Source: Nocardia sp. BMG111209 (GTDB taxonomy: Bacteria > Actinomycetota > Actinomycetes > Mycobacteriales > Mycobacteriaceae). Taken from it: a stretch of 64,000 nucleotides of DNA. The notes under the pieces were generated by a model. The model saw only the letters and a list, made by a program, of their open reading frames with translations, searched no databases and had not been told where the DNA came from. The position numbers and the translations under genes were made by a program. Shown here one piece after another: positions 35,189 through 50,415 of the stretch. The stretch lies in the NCBI RefSeq assembly GCF_000381925.1, contig NZ_KB907309.1:992001-1056000 (forward strand), read 5' to 3'. Within the stretch, counting starts at the first letter, position 1, and every line of letters starts with the position of its first letter.

Positions 35189-36109
35189 TCAGGCCATGCC
35201 GGCGATCCAGTTGTGCATCCAGCCGATCGCGGACTGCCCGCCGTCGACCTGATAGAAGCCGTAGGAGGTGTGCGCGCCGGAACCGTAGAAGTCGGTCAGC
35301 TGCTGCATCCGCTCCTTGTTGGCATCCTCGGTGAGCTGCGAGCCCAGGGTGGCCACGCCACCGTGCGCCATCAGGTCGCCGATGATCGAACCGGCCTCCA
35401 TCTGGTACCGCCACAGGTTGATCGGGCTCGGATCCGACGCCTGAGCGAGGAAGCCCGCCATCCGGAACAGGTAGTCCTGGTCGTCGGTGGAGCAGTACAG
35501 ATCGCCCTCGGCGCAGATGGTCCGCACCCGATCGCTGAGGAATCCGAACCCGCCCACGCGCGGCCCACCGGCGCCGGCGCCGCTGACCAGCGGGCCGACC
35601 TGCACATCGGTCGGCGACCGCCGCGGATCGGAGATCAGGCCCACGCCGGCCACCCGAGCGGGCGGCACCACGCCGATCCCGGTACCGATCTCGGCCGCGA
35701 GATCACCCGCGGCGTCGGCGCCCTGGCTGTACCCGACGATGGCGAAACGCGTTGCGCCACAACGGGCGGCCATACTGCCGATCAGGCCGCGCGCATTGTC
35801 GACGGCCTGTTTCTTGGACGCGCCGTAGATGTCGCCCTCCCACGGGAAGGCGGTCGCGGCGTAGTCGACATAGTCGACGTCCACCGACCCCGGTAGCCCG
35901 CGGGTCACGCCGGAGAGCATGCCCGGACCGGTCATGTCCTCCGGGCGATCCTTACCGGTCTCCCAAGTACCCGGGATCGCAACAACATACAGATCGGGGC
36001 ACCCCGGATCGGCTGCCGCGACACCATTTCCGAACGCGATACCGGACATCGAGCCCAGCGTTGTTGCCGCGGCCACTGCGGTGGCGGCAGCAATCCTCTT
36101 CAACCGCAT
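35189..36109 (-). CDS. Secreted cutinase family esterase
   Basis: A 306-residue alpha/beta hydrolase exported by a signal peptide (MRLKRIAAATAVAAATTLGS; mature start near ADPGCPDLYVVAIPGTWE). The nucleophile elbow is GYSQG near residue 150; catalytic Asp and His are probably in the ICAEGDLYCSTDDQDY region and in GSGAHTSYG near the end. Four Cys residues match the usual disulfides. ATG 36109 has GGAG 4 nt upstream and gives the clean signal peptide; the frame extends to 36166 but adds nothing signal-like. Such mycolata enzymes act on lipid esters; whether it is a cutinase, lipase or trehalose-mycolate hydrolase is undecided. Confidence 0.88.
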   Translation of the reverse strand: MRLKRIAAATAVAAATTLGSMSGIAFGNGVAAADPGCPDLYVVAIPGTWETGKDRPEDMTGPGMLSGVTRGLPGSVDVDYVDYAATAFPWEGDIYGASKKQAVDNARGLIGSMAARCGATRFAIVGYSQGADAAGDLAAEIGTGIGVVPPARVAGVGLISDPRRSPTDVQVGPLVSGAGAGGPRVGGFGFLSDRVRTICAEGDLYCSTDDQDYLFRMAGFLAQASDPSPINLWRYQMEAGSIIGDLMAHGGVATLGSQLTEDANKERMQQLTDFYGSGAHTSYGFYQVDGGQSAIGWMHNWIAGMA

Positions 36110-36348
36110 ACTGCTCCAGTTCAGCCAGCCCGACCCTGGGGCTTCCGACCATGTTTGGGTGATCATCGTGTCGGCGTGGAACGGCGGTGTGGTTAACGTT
36201 CGTGAAACTGGTTACCCGCTACCTGTACCCCGTCGGCGATCTCCGCGAACAGCATAAACGGTCGGCGGCATCCCCGCTCGTCACCTCGGCGCGTTTCGGC
36301 GATACACACAGTGGCCGTGGCGAATCGCTGTCGATCCGCGGAGGCGGA

Positions 36349-36391
36349 AATGCGACATCCCCGCGGATTCGATCCGCGGGGATGTCGCATT
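36349..36391 (-). terminator. Long hairpin downstream of gltD
   Basis: A perfect 20-bp stem (36349-36368 with 36372-36391) with a 3-nt loop; 5' arm begins AATGCGACATCCCC. It lies 104 bp past the gltD stop and is probably the gltBD terminator, though the distance and length are unusual. The rest of the 385-bp gap 36110-36494 is the cutinase upstream region; no gene is seen in it. Confidence 0.75.
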
Positions 36392-36494
36392 CCGGCCGAT
36401 CCCGGCTACCGAAAACGCCGATCCGGCGCGGTTCGGCGGTCGCCGGTTATCGCCGGGCAACACCGGCCGGTCGAGCGGTGCGCGAGTTGCCGGA

Positions 36495-37956
36495 CTATCG
36501 CTGGGCGACGGCGGTCGGCGTGATCGGCGCGGGCAGCGCGCTCTCACCCTCCAGGTACCGGTCGGCCGCGGCGGCGGCGGAACGACCCTCGGCGATGGCC
36601 CACACGATCAGCGACTGGCCACGGCCCATGTCACCGGCCACGAATACGCCGGGAACCGTTGTCTGCCAGTTGTTGTCGCGCATGACGTTGCCGCGCTGGT
36701 CGTAGCCGATGCCCAGATCCTCGAGCAGACCCCGCTTCTGCGGGCCGACGAAACCCATGGCCAGCAGCACCAGATCGGTCTCGATGGTGAAGTCGGTACC
36801 CTCCACCTTCTCGAACCGACCGTTGACCATGGTCACCTCGTGCGCCTGCAGGCCGGTGACCTTGCCGTCCTCGCCGACGAACCGCTCGGTGTTGACCGAG
36901 TAGACGCGCTCGCCGCCCTCCTCGTGCGCCGAGGACACCCGGTACATCAGCGGGTAGGTCGGCCACGGGGTGGAATCGGCCCGCGCGGCCGGCGGCCGCG
37001 GCATGATCTCGAACTGGTGCACACTCGCCGCACCCTGCCGGTGCGAGGTGCCCAGGCAGTCCGCGCCGGTATCGCCACCGCCGATGATCACGACCTTCTT
37101 GCCCTTGGCGTGAATGGGCGGCAGCCCGTCCGCGTCGGCGATGTCGTCGCCGAGCTGGACCCGGTTGGCCTGCGGCAGGAATTCCATCGCCTGGTGCACG
37201 CCGTCGAGGTCGCGGCCCGGCACCGGCAGATCGCGAGCGATCGTCGAGCCACCGGCCAGCACCACCGCATCGAACCGCTCCCGCAGCTGGGCCGCGGTGA
37301 TGTCGACGCCGACGTTCACCCCGGGCTTGAAGATGGTGCCCTCGGCCTCCATCTGCGCGATCCGGCGGTCGATGAACCGCTTCTCCATCTTGAATTCCGG
37401 GATGCCGTAGCGCATCAGACCGCCGATGCGGTCGTCGCGCTCGAACACGGTCACGGTGTGACCGGCCCGGGTCAGCTGCTGGGCGGCGGCCAGGCCGGCG
37501 GGGCCGGAGCCCACCACGGCGACCCGCTTACCGGTCAGCCGGGTCGGGTAGACCGGCTGCACCCAGCCCTCGTCGAAGGCGTTCTCGATGAGTTCGACCT
37601 CGACCTGCTTGATGGTCACCGGATCCTGGTTGATACCGAGCACGCACGACGCCTCGCACGGCGCCGGGCACAGCCGCCCGGTGAATTCCGGGAAGTTGTT
37701 CGTGGCGTGCAGGCGATCGATACCGTCGCGCCACCGGCCCTTGTACACCAGGTCGTTCCACTCGGGAATCAGATTGCCGAGCGGACAACCGTGGTGGCAG
37801 AACGGGATACCGCAATCCATGCAGCGGCTCGCCTGGGTCTGCAGGGTGTCGTGGGAGAACTTCTCCTCGTACACCTCTTTCCAGTCCAGCAGGCGCAGCG
37901 GCACCGGACGGCGCTTCGGCAGTTCCCGGCTCGTGTGCTTCAGGAATCCCTGTGCG

Positions 37957-37964
<8 letters not shown>
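36495..37964 (-). CDS. gltD: Glutamate synthase (NADPH) small subunit
   Basis: A 489-residue flavoprotein that takes electrons from NADPH and passes them to the large subunit. The N-terminal Fe-S region has the two Cys groups [20 protein letters not shown] and [15 protein letters not shown] binding follows at [22 protein letters not shown] binding at [17 protein letters not shown], and the C-terminal FAD motif is [18 protein letters not shown]. It overlaps the gltB 3' end by 8 bp, as in other gltBD operons. Confidence 0.97.
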
Positions 37965-42624
<4,660 letters not shown>

Positions 42625-43541
42625 GCCCTCTGCCTTCAAAAAAATCAGGCCTTCGATGAATGCGGCTTTCGTCGAACGCCTCCGTCTAGACTGCATCCGG
42701 ACGGACGTTTCTCCAGACCAGCGGCGCTGATGGTCTTCCCTGCAGTCAACTTTCCAGTTGTCCACCCGCTCCGGATGCCGTCGTCGGGTGCTCGGTGGTA
42801 GCGGGACACTGCGTCTCCGCCACACCGCGCCGTTCCCTCCCGGTAGGGATAGCTCGTATTCGCCGACCGCGAGGGGCCGGCTCGTTCCGGGTGAAGCAGT
42901 CGGACATTTGGTACCGACGTCAGAGCAAACGATAAGTCAGGACCGGGGCGCAACCAACTAAGGTTGCGCTAATTACCTCGTCTACCTGGGCTTCTTCATC
43001 GGTCCTCCACTACCTGCGCGTTCTCCAGTGTAAAGCAGGCAACGCGGATCGCCTCAGTCGGCTTCACCACTGTGCCCGGTACCGGGCCGCCTCGGTAGCC
43101 AGATCTCCCGCATGCTCGCGACATGCCTTCTCACCTGCACCGAAGCAGAATTCCCCGGGGCCGGTCCCGACAAACCACCGACCGGTACGGCTAACTTTCC
43201 GGACACCTGCCCGTGACATTGCCGATACGCGAGCGACATGCCCTGCATATGTTCCGACCGTACGGCATGATTCTGTACGGCACTCGGTCGGCTAATCAAC
43301 AGCGAACGATAGCCGAGGGTTTCCGAGCGTTACTGTGTAATGCGTCACACCGCCGCGGGCCGGGGTGTGAGCTTGTGACGATAACCACATCCCGGCCGCG
43401 ACGCGCGGTACACGCGCCGTCGGCCTGCCACGCTGAAGCCGAAACCGTCGCCTGCCCGTGTCCTCCGCTCCGGTGGTTCGCCCGCCGACCGGCCGATGCG
43501 GCGCCGGCGAGGGCCCATCGGGACCGGAGAGGCTGGGAATC
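42625..43541. other. Non-coding gltB leader and divergent upstream region (917 bp)
   Basis: No frame here has convincing codon use or family motifs. On the minus side the gltB ribosome binding site (GAAGG) follows a T7 run at about 42638-42644. The predicted gltB promoter lies at 42929-42957, so about 300 nt would be leader. Near 43256-43293 are two TACGGCA direct repeats framed by CCGACC and GGTCGG. On the plus side nothing beyond a GAGAGG-type site is seen before the DUF4407 gene. Confidence 0.6.
42929..42969 (-). promoter_or_regulatory. Predicted gltB promoter with dyad operator
   Basis: Read on the minus strand, TTGGTT (42957-42952) and TATCGT (42934-42929) are 17 bp apart, giving a start near 42922. 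A perfect inverted repeat GCGCAACC/GGTTGCGC (42948-42955 and 42962-42969, 6-nt spacer) overlaps the -35. Such a dyad is a natural repressor site. Promoter and role are inferred. Confidence 0.5.
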
Positions 43542-45158
43542 ATGACCGCCGCACTCACCTGGCTCGGTGGCGCCGGCGCCGACCTCGATGATCGGTACGA
43601 ACGGTCCGGATACACGGTGTCGGGCGCGATCGTGATCCTGGTCGCCGCCGCGGCCGGTACCGCCACCGCGCTGGCCGGCGCCGCCGCCGACTGGTCGCCG
43701 ACCGCGATCACCGCCGGCGCGGCCGGGACGGCACTGCTGTTCGGCGGGCTGTCGCGGACGCTGGTCACCGCCTCGCAGTCCGCCCGCGCCGACGGTGAGC
43801 GGGCCGAGCGGATCGCCCGGATCGTGGCGGCCGTCCTGGCCGGACTGGTCGTCGCCGAACTGGCGAGCACCGTACTGCTGGGCGCCGCCGTCGGCCGCAG
43901 GCTCGACGACCAGGCCCGGCAGGCGGCCGAGACCGCCCCCGCGGTGGTCGCCGCCCGCACGGCCGCCGACGCCGCTCGCACCGACCGCGCCGCACTCGAC
44001 CGCACCCTGGTCCAGGCCCGGACCGATATCGAGCAGGCCCTGGTCGTCGCCCGGTGCGAATATCACCCGACGCCGGACTGCCCGCAGACGATGATCACCG
44101 GCGTGCCCGGTTACGGCCCGGAGGTACGCACCGCCGACGCCATGCTCGACGACGCCCGCGCCCGGCTGGCCGCCGCGCAGGCCCGGATCCCCGCCCTGGA
44201 TCAGCGGGTGATCGATGCCGACAGCTCCGTGGCGCAGGCGCGGGCCGGCGCGCTGTCCGGATCGGGGCACGGCCTGGGCGCGCGCTGGGTGGCGATGAAC
44301 GCCGAGACCGCCGCGCATCCCGGCGCCCTGGTGCTGCGGCTGGCCACCGCCGCCGTCGCGGTGCTGCTGGCACTGCTGCCGCTGCTGCTGCGCTGGTGGC
44401 GCGGCGAGACCTCCCTGGATCGGCGGATCGCCGCCCGGACCGTCGTCGCGCGGGCCGAACAGGAGGAGTCGACCGCGGTCGCCGTCGCCCGGTCGGAGGC
44501 TCGTGCCGCCGCCGAACGGTTGCGGGTCGAACGGGAGTCGGCCGCGGCCCGGGCGGCCGCCGAGGCCGATATGGCGATCGACGCCGAACGGCAGCGCCGC
44601 CGCGTGGTCGCGGCCCTCGGCGGGCTCGAGATCGGCGTCACCCCGGCGCGCCACGAACCGGCGCGCGGCGCGGTCGCCGCCCTCGACAGCCCCGAATCCC
44701 ATCCGGAGACCCGCGCCGACGAGGAGCACCCCGTGACCCCACCCCAGCGCTCGACCCCCGCGACCACCACCGGTGGCGACCTCGAACTTCCGCTGCTCGG
44801 CGCGATCCCGTTCACCGGCGCGGCCGCGCGCCTGATCCGGCCGCTGGTGCCCGCCTTCGTCGCGCAGGCCGTCGACACCGCGTTCGGGACCGCCACCGCG
44901 CCGTTGCGCAGCGTGCGGCAGGTCTTCGAGGAGGCCGAGGAGATCACCTTCACCCTGCGCCGCACCCGGCGGGTCACCGTCGAGACGCAGGAGGTCGGCG
45001 GTACGGCCGCGCCGGCCGCCGCGCATCCGATCATCGATCTCGACGATCCCGCGTACCTGAATCCGGTCGGTGCGGCGAATTCCGATGCCGGTCACCAGCT
45101 TTCCGATACCTCCGGACGCACGGAATCCCGTGGCACACGGGAGCTTCCGCACCGGTGA
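43542..45158 (+). CDS. DUF4407 domain membrane protein
   Basis: A 538-residue protein. The N-terminal part has about three helices between residues 25 and 115 (SGAIVILVAAAAGTATALAG, ITAGAAGTALLFGGLS, VAAVLAGLVVAELASTVLLG), then a long helical, coiled-coil-like region rich in Ala/Arg/Asp, another helix pair near 270-290 (LVLRLATAAVAVLLALLPLLL), a charged coiled coil, and a disordered tail. This is the DUF4407 layout, function unknown. ATG 43542 follows GGAGAGG. A parS-like site follows 35 nt after the stop. Confidence 0.8.
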   Translation: MTAALTWLGGAGADLDDRYERSGYTVSGAIVILVAAAAGTATALAGAAADWSPTAITAGAAGTALLFGGLSRTLVTASQSARADGERAERIARIVAAVLAGLVVAELASTVLLGAAVGRRLDDQARQAAETAPAVVAARTAADAARTDRAALDRTLVQARTDIEQALVVARCEYHPTPDCPQTMITGVPGYGPEVRTADAMLDDARARLAAAQARIPALDQRVIDADSSVAQARAGALSGSGHGLGARWVAMNAETAAHPGALVLRLATAAVAVLLALLPLLLRWWRGETSLDRRIAARTVVARAEQEESTAVAVARSEARAAAERLRVERESAAARAAAEADMAIDAERQRRRVVAALGGLEIGVTPARHEPARGAVAALDSPESHPETRADEEHPVTPPQRSTPATTTGGDLELPLLGAIPFTGAAARLIRPLVPAFVAQAVDTAFGTATAPLRSVRQVFEEAEEITFTLRRTRRVTVETQEVGGTAAPAAAHPIIDLDDPAYLNPVGAANSDAGHQLSDTSGRTESRGTRELPHR

Positions 45159-45193
45159 CCCGCATCACTTTCCGAAGTGGTTCGCGGCGGCGA

Positions 45194-45209
45194 TGTTTCA
45201 CGTAGAACA
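45194..45209. promoter_or_regulatory. parS-like site in an intergenic gap
   Basis: TGTTTCACGTAGAACA matches the 16-bp ParB-binding consensus TGTTTCACGTGAAACA at 14 positions; the left half-site is perfect and the two differences are an adjacent A/G swap in the right half. It lies between the DUF4407 gene and the next membrane protein gene. Confidence 0.6.
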
Positions 45210-45317
45210 CGAGAACTGCCCGGTGGCGGCCGATCCGGCCCGTCCGCGACCGGTTCCGGTTCCGGCCGTCGCGCCGGATCGAGCCGGATGTCACTCGATC
45301 CGGATAGACTCGGCCGC

Positions 45318-46220
45318 GTGTTTCCAGGCGAGGCCGCGGGGGCCGGTCCATCGCCCGATCCGGCGAGGGGTGCCGTACGGCTCGATCCGGCGGATGTGGG
45401 GCTCGACGCGCCCGAGTCGATCCCGCTGCGGCCCCTGGGTTTCCGGGAGCTGCTCGATCTGCCGTTCGCCCTGATCCAACCGCAGATCGCGACCCTGGCC
45501 GCGGTGTGCGGTATCGGCTTCGCGGTCGCCGAGACCGCCGTACTGGCGATCACCGCGGCGGTCTCGTCCGCCACCGGGGGTTCGGATGCGGGTATCGCGT
45601 GGACGGCGATCCTCGCCACCGCGTTGTGCGGCGGCGCACTGCGATTCGTGGTGCGCGGGATCACCGTGCCGATCGGGCTCGCGCGGGTGCGGCAGCAGCC
45701 GATCGGGGTCCGGGCGGCGCTGGCGGAATTCGCCGGCCGATTCGGCGGCCTGCTGATCCTGCAGATCCGCTACACCCTGGTCGGTCTCGGCGTCCTCGCG
45801 CTGGGGATTCCGCTGATCATCACGGTGCCGCTGTCGCTGCTGTGGCTGGGCTGGCTGCGCGCCCGCCAATTCGCCTCGGTGCCGGCGCTGTTCGAGGAGA
45901 AGGTGCCGGCGGGCATCGCGTCCCGGCGCGCCCGGACCCTGGCGAGCGGCGCGGAATGGCGGCTCGCCCGGCTGTCCTGGACGCTGCGCCTGGTCTCGCT
46001 GCTGCTGGCGCCGCCACTGATCGGGCTGATGCTGTTCGTCGCCGATATTTCCGGCACACATCTCTGGCCGGTGATCGCGCTGGCGGTCGCCACGGCGCTG
46101 GCGGTGTTCGTCTTCACCGAACTGGTGGAGTCCGCCGCACGGGTGCCGGCCTACGTCGACCGCCGGTGCCGCCGCGAGGCCTGGGATGTCCGCCTGCCCG
46201 TCCCCGAGGGGGTGCGGTGA
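45318..46220 (+). CDS. Polytopic membrane protein of the MoxR-DUF58 cluster
   Basis: A 300-residue protein with about six hydrophobic helices (ATLAAVCGIGFAVAETAVLAI; IPLIITVPLSLLWLGWL; LVSLLLAPPLIGLMLFVADI; VIALAVATALAVFVFTELV) and a basic tail. It belongs to no family I can name but sits at the head of the DUF4129-MoxR-DUF58 row and ends in a GTGA overlap with DUF4129. The start is uncertain: ATG 45288 is in frame, but GTG 45318 has TAGACT 8 nt upstream, the layout of a leaderless transcript, so it is preferred. Confidence 0.78.
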   Translation: MFPGEAAGAGPSPDPARGAVRLDPADVGLDAPESIPLRPLGFRELLDLPFALIQPQIATLAAVCGIGFAVAETAVLAITAAVSSATGGSDAGIAWTAILATALCGGALRFVVRGITVPIGLARVRQQPIGVRAALAEFAGRFGGLLILQIRYTLVGLGVLALGIPLIITVPLSLLWLGWLRARQFASVPALFEEKVPAGIASRRARTLASGAEWRLARLSWTLRLVSLLLAPPLIGLMLFVADISGTHLWPVIALAVATALAVFVFTELVESAARVPAYVDRRCRREAWDVRLPVPEGVR

Positions 46221-47301
46221 CCGATCCGGACCGGGTACCCCCGCCCGCCGCGCTGGGACCGGCGGGCACACATCGCGCCGCCGCCGACACCGCGGCCGCG
46301 CGGCAGGATTTCGACACCGCCCTGCGCGAACGCTTCCGAGCGGTCCTGCGCGGTCTGGAACAGGGTGGCGCCCTGCCGGTACGGCGCTCGCGCACCGCGC
46401 AGGAGACCGCCGCCGACGCCGCGCCCCTGGTCGAATTGTCCGACGCCGCCGCCAGTTTCGACCAGGTCGTGTACGGCGGCCGGACCGCGACGGTCGACGA
46501 GTACCGGCGGCTGGCCGAATCGGACCGGTTCTCACAGGCCCCACCGCCGCCGCCGGAACCGACCGAACTCACCGCACCCGGCCGCCGCACCCGCCGCCCG
46601 CGGCGCCCGCTGCCCGCCGTCCCCGGCGGCCGCCGATTCTGGCTGACGCTGCTGGCGGTGGTGCTGGTCACGCTGCTGGTCCTGTTGCTGATCCGGCTGG
46701 CCGGTGCGCCGCACGCCCCGCCGGTACCGCATCCGCCGCACCCCGCGCCGACCTCCCCGACCACGCCGCCCCCGACGCCGCCGCCCATGCCGCCCGACAA
46801 CGACTGGGGCGTCGGGAACGACTCGATCTTCGCCCGCTGGCCGCACTGGATCGCCTTCGGCGGTCTGCAGTGCCTGCTGGCCGCCGCCGTGGTGGTGTGG
46901 TGGCGGGCCCGCCGCCGCGGCGCCCTGGTCGGCGAGCCACGTCCCGTGGAGGCGCCGGCCCACGAACTGCTGGCCGGCCATGCTGCCCTCTATCGCCGCG
47001 CCGACGATCCCGATCACGTGGCGGCGATCCTGCGGACGGCCACCCTGCGCCGCATCCGTCCCGCCCTCGACCTGCCCGCCGGCGCCCCGCCCCCACAGGT
47101 GATCGCCGCGATCGCCCGCCGCACCGGACTCGCCCCGATCCATCTCGGCGCAACCCTGTTCGGTCCGGTCCCCGACACCGGCACCCTCACCGCGGTGGCC
47201 GGCTACCTGCTCGTCATCGAAGCGGGAATGGACCGCAACCGGGATCATCGCCACGATCCCGCCCCGCGCACCCCGGGCCGTCCCCCGTCGATGGAGGCGG
47301 T

Positions 47302-47305
<4 letters not shown>
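46217..47305 (+). CDS. DUF4129 domain protein
   Basis: A 362-residue protein with cytosolic N-terminal helices, one membrane helix at about 140-160 (LTLLAVVLVTLLVLLLIRLAG), an extracytoplasmic Pro/His-rich linker (HPPHPAPTSPTTPPP) and a second helix near 210-230, then a helical C-terminal domain. DUF4129 proteins occur beside MoxR and DUF58 proteins in many bacteria. GTG 46217 and its own stop overlap the neighbours as GTGA. The protein probably anchors the complex in the envelope. Confidence 0.78.
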
Positions 47306-48828
<1,523 letters not shown>

Positions 48829-48831
48829 CCG

Positions 48832-50412
48832 ATGGTGGTGACGGGCCGGACCGCCGCGCTCGCGGGCGTGGCCGCACTGATCGTGATGCTCGCCGTACCC
48901 TCCTGGGCCGGGGTGCTGGTGGCGACCGCGGTACTGCTCGTCCTGATCGCCGCCGACGCGGCCGTCGCGGGACGGGTCGCGCAGTTGGATCTGTCGCGAC
49001 CGGCGCTGACGGTGGTCCGGGCCGGGCGCGCCACCGAGGTGACCCTCACGGTGGTCAACACCGGCACCCGCACGATCCGCGGCCGGCTGTGGGACGACTG
49101 GCCCGCCAGCGCCCACGCGAGTCCGATTGCGGCACACCGGCTCCGGCTGCCCGCGAACACCAAGATCCGCATCACCACCCAGCTCGTGCCCGCCCAGCGC
49201 GGCGACCGGGTGGCCGGCCCGATCACCCTGCGACTGATCGGCCCGCTGGGCCTGGCCGGGCGGCAGGTGCGCCGCACGGTCCCGGCCCGGGTGCGCGCGC
49301 TGCCGCCGTTCCACAGCGAACGGATCCTGGTGTCGAAGGTGAAGCAGGTGCAGCACCTCGAGGGCCGCAATGTGGTCAACATGCGCGGTCAGGGTTCGGA
49401 ATTCGATTCGTTCCGCGAATACGTCGCGGGCGACGACGTCCGGGCCATCGACTGGCGCGCCACCGCCCGGGCGGCCGACGTCCTGGTCCGCACCTGGCGG
49501 CCGGAACGCAACCGCCACGTACTGATGCTGCTGGACACGGGCCGGTCCTCGGCGGGCCGCGTCAACAGCGTCGGCGTGAACCGGGCCGGTGGCACTGCGG
49601 CGAGCCGCGCAGACGGGGGCCGCGCAGACGGCACCGCAGCTGTCCGCACGGACAGCACTGCGGCGGGCCGCACGGACAGCACTGCGGCACGCGACACGGA
49701 CAGCGCTGCGGCAGGCCGCAGGGATGGCACTTCGGCAGGCCCCACCAACGGCATGCCGGTGGGCCACGCCCACGGCACTGCGGCAGGCGACCACATCAAC
49801 GGCATCGACAGCGCTGCGGCCGACAGCAGTGCGGCGGCCCGGATCACGGACGGCACCCGGCTGGACGCGAATATCGAGGCGGTGCTGCTGCTGGGTGGGC
49901 TGGCGGCGGCGGCCGGCGATACCGTCGACCTGATCGCCTACGACCGCTCGGTGCGCGCCGAGGTTCGCAACGCCACCGGTCGGAGTGTGCAGCCGAAGCT
50001 GATGCACGCGCTGTCCGGGGTAATTCCCGCGCTGGTCGACACCGACACCGGCGGTCTGGTTCGCACGGCGATGCGATACGCCCGCCGCCGCAGCCTGGTG
50101 GTCTGGTTCACCAGCCTCGACGGGGCGCTGGTGGAGGAGAACCTGTTGCCCGTGCTGCCGGTGCTCACCGCGCGGCATCGGGTGCTGCTGGTATCGGTCA
50201 CCGATGCCGAACTGGCCGCGGCGGCCGGAACCAGGTCCACGGCGGCCGAGGTGTTCACCGCCGCGGCCGCGGAGAGCGCCCTCGCCGAACGGGCCCTGGT
50301 CCGGGAGACATTGCGGCGCCGCGGCGTCGGCGTGATCGCGGCCACCGCCGATCGGCTGCCCGGCCTGCTCGGCGACGAATATCTGGAACTCAAACAGTCC
50401 GGCGCGGTCTGA
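48832..50412 (+). CDS. DUF58 domain protein with internal repeat insertion
   Basis: A 526-residue protein: two N-terminal helices (GVAALIVMLAVPSWAGVLVATAV), then an immunoglobulin-like part and the DUF58/VWA-like domain with the signature GSEFDSFREYVAGDDVRAIDW (about residues 185-205). The strand beginning MLLDTGRSSAGRV should lead straight into RLDANIEAVLLLGGLA, but about 100 residues (243-342) of Thr/Ala/Asp/Gly-rich repeats are inserted. The end (VGVIAATADRLPGLLGDEYL) is normal. It lies 3 bp after MoxR, its probable partner ATPase. The insertion falls after the strand with a metal-site-like Asp, so it may be a surface loop. Confidence 0.85.
   Translation: MVVTGRTAALAGVAALIVMLAVPSWAGVLVATAVLLVLIAADAAVAGRVAQLDLSRPALTVVRAGRATEVTLTVVNTGTRTIRGRLWDDWPASAHASPIAAHRLRLPANTKIRITTQLVPAQRGDRVAGPITLRLIGPLGLAGRQVRRTVPARVRALPPFHSERILVSKVKQVQHLEGRNVVNMRGQGSEFDSFREYVAGDDVRAIDWRATARAADVLVRTWRPERNRHVLMLLDTGRSSAGRVNSVGVNRAGGTAASRADGGRADGTAAVRTDSTAAGRTDSTAARDTDSAAAGRRDGTSAGPTNGMPVGHAHGTAAGDHINGIDSAAADSSAAARITDGTRLDANIEAVLLLGGLAAAAGDTVDLIAYDRSVRAEVRNATGRSVQPKLMHALSGVIPALVDTDTGGLVRTAMRYARRRSLVVWFTSLDGALVEENLLPVLPVLTARHRVLLVSVTDAELAAAAGTRSTAAEVFTAAAAESALAERALVRETLRRRGVGVIAATADRLPGLLGDEYLELKQSGAV
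49645..49788 (+). repeat. Six 24-bp tandem repeats in DUF58
   Basis: Units of eight residues (RTDSTAAG, RTDSTAAR, DTDSAAAG, RRDGTSAG, PTNGMPVG, HAHGTAAG); related sequence runs from about 49573 to 49855. The period keeps the frame. Confidence 0.8.
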
Positions 50413-50415
50413 CCA

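Noticed and set aside
36201..36208. CGTGAAAC half of a parS site upstream of the cutinase gene
   Set aside because: Only one half-site matches; the left half shares almost no bases with GTTTCA.
42645..42953. 102-residue minus-strand frame in the gltB leader
   Set aside because: Basic, low-complexity translation with no ribosome binding site, lying in the predicted untranslated leader.
43213..43545. 110-residue plus-strand frame before the DUF4407 gene
   Set aside because: No codon bias or domain; it runs into the DUF4407 start in another frame.
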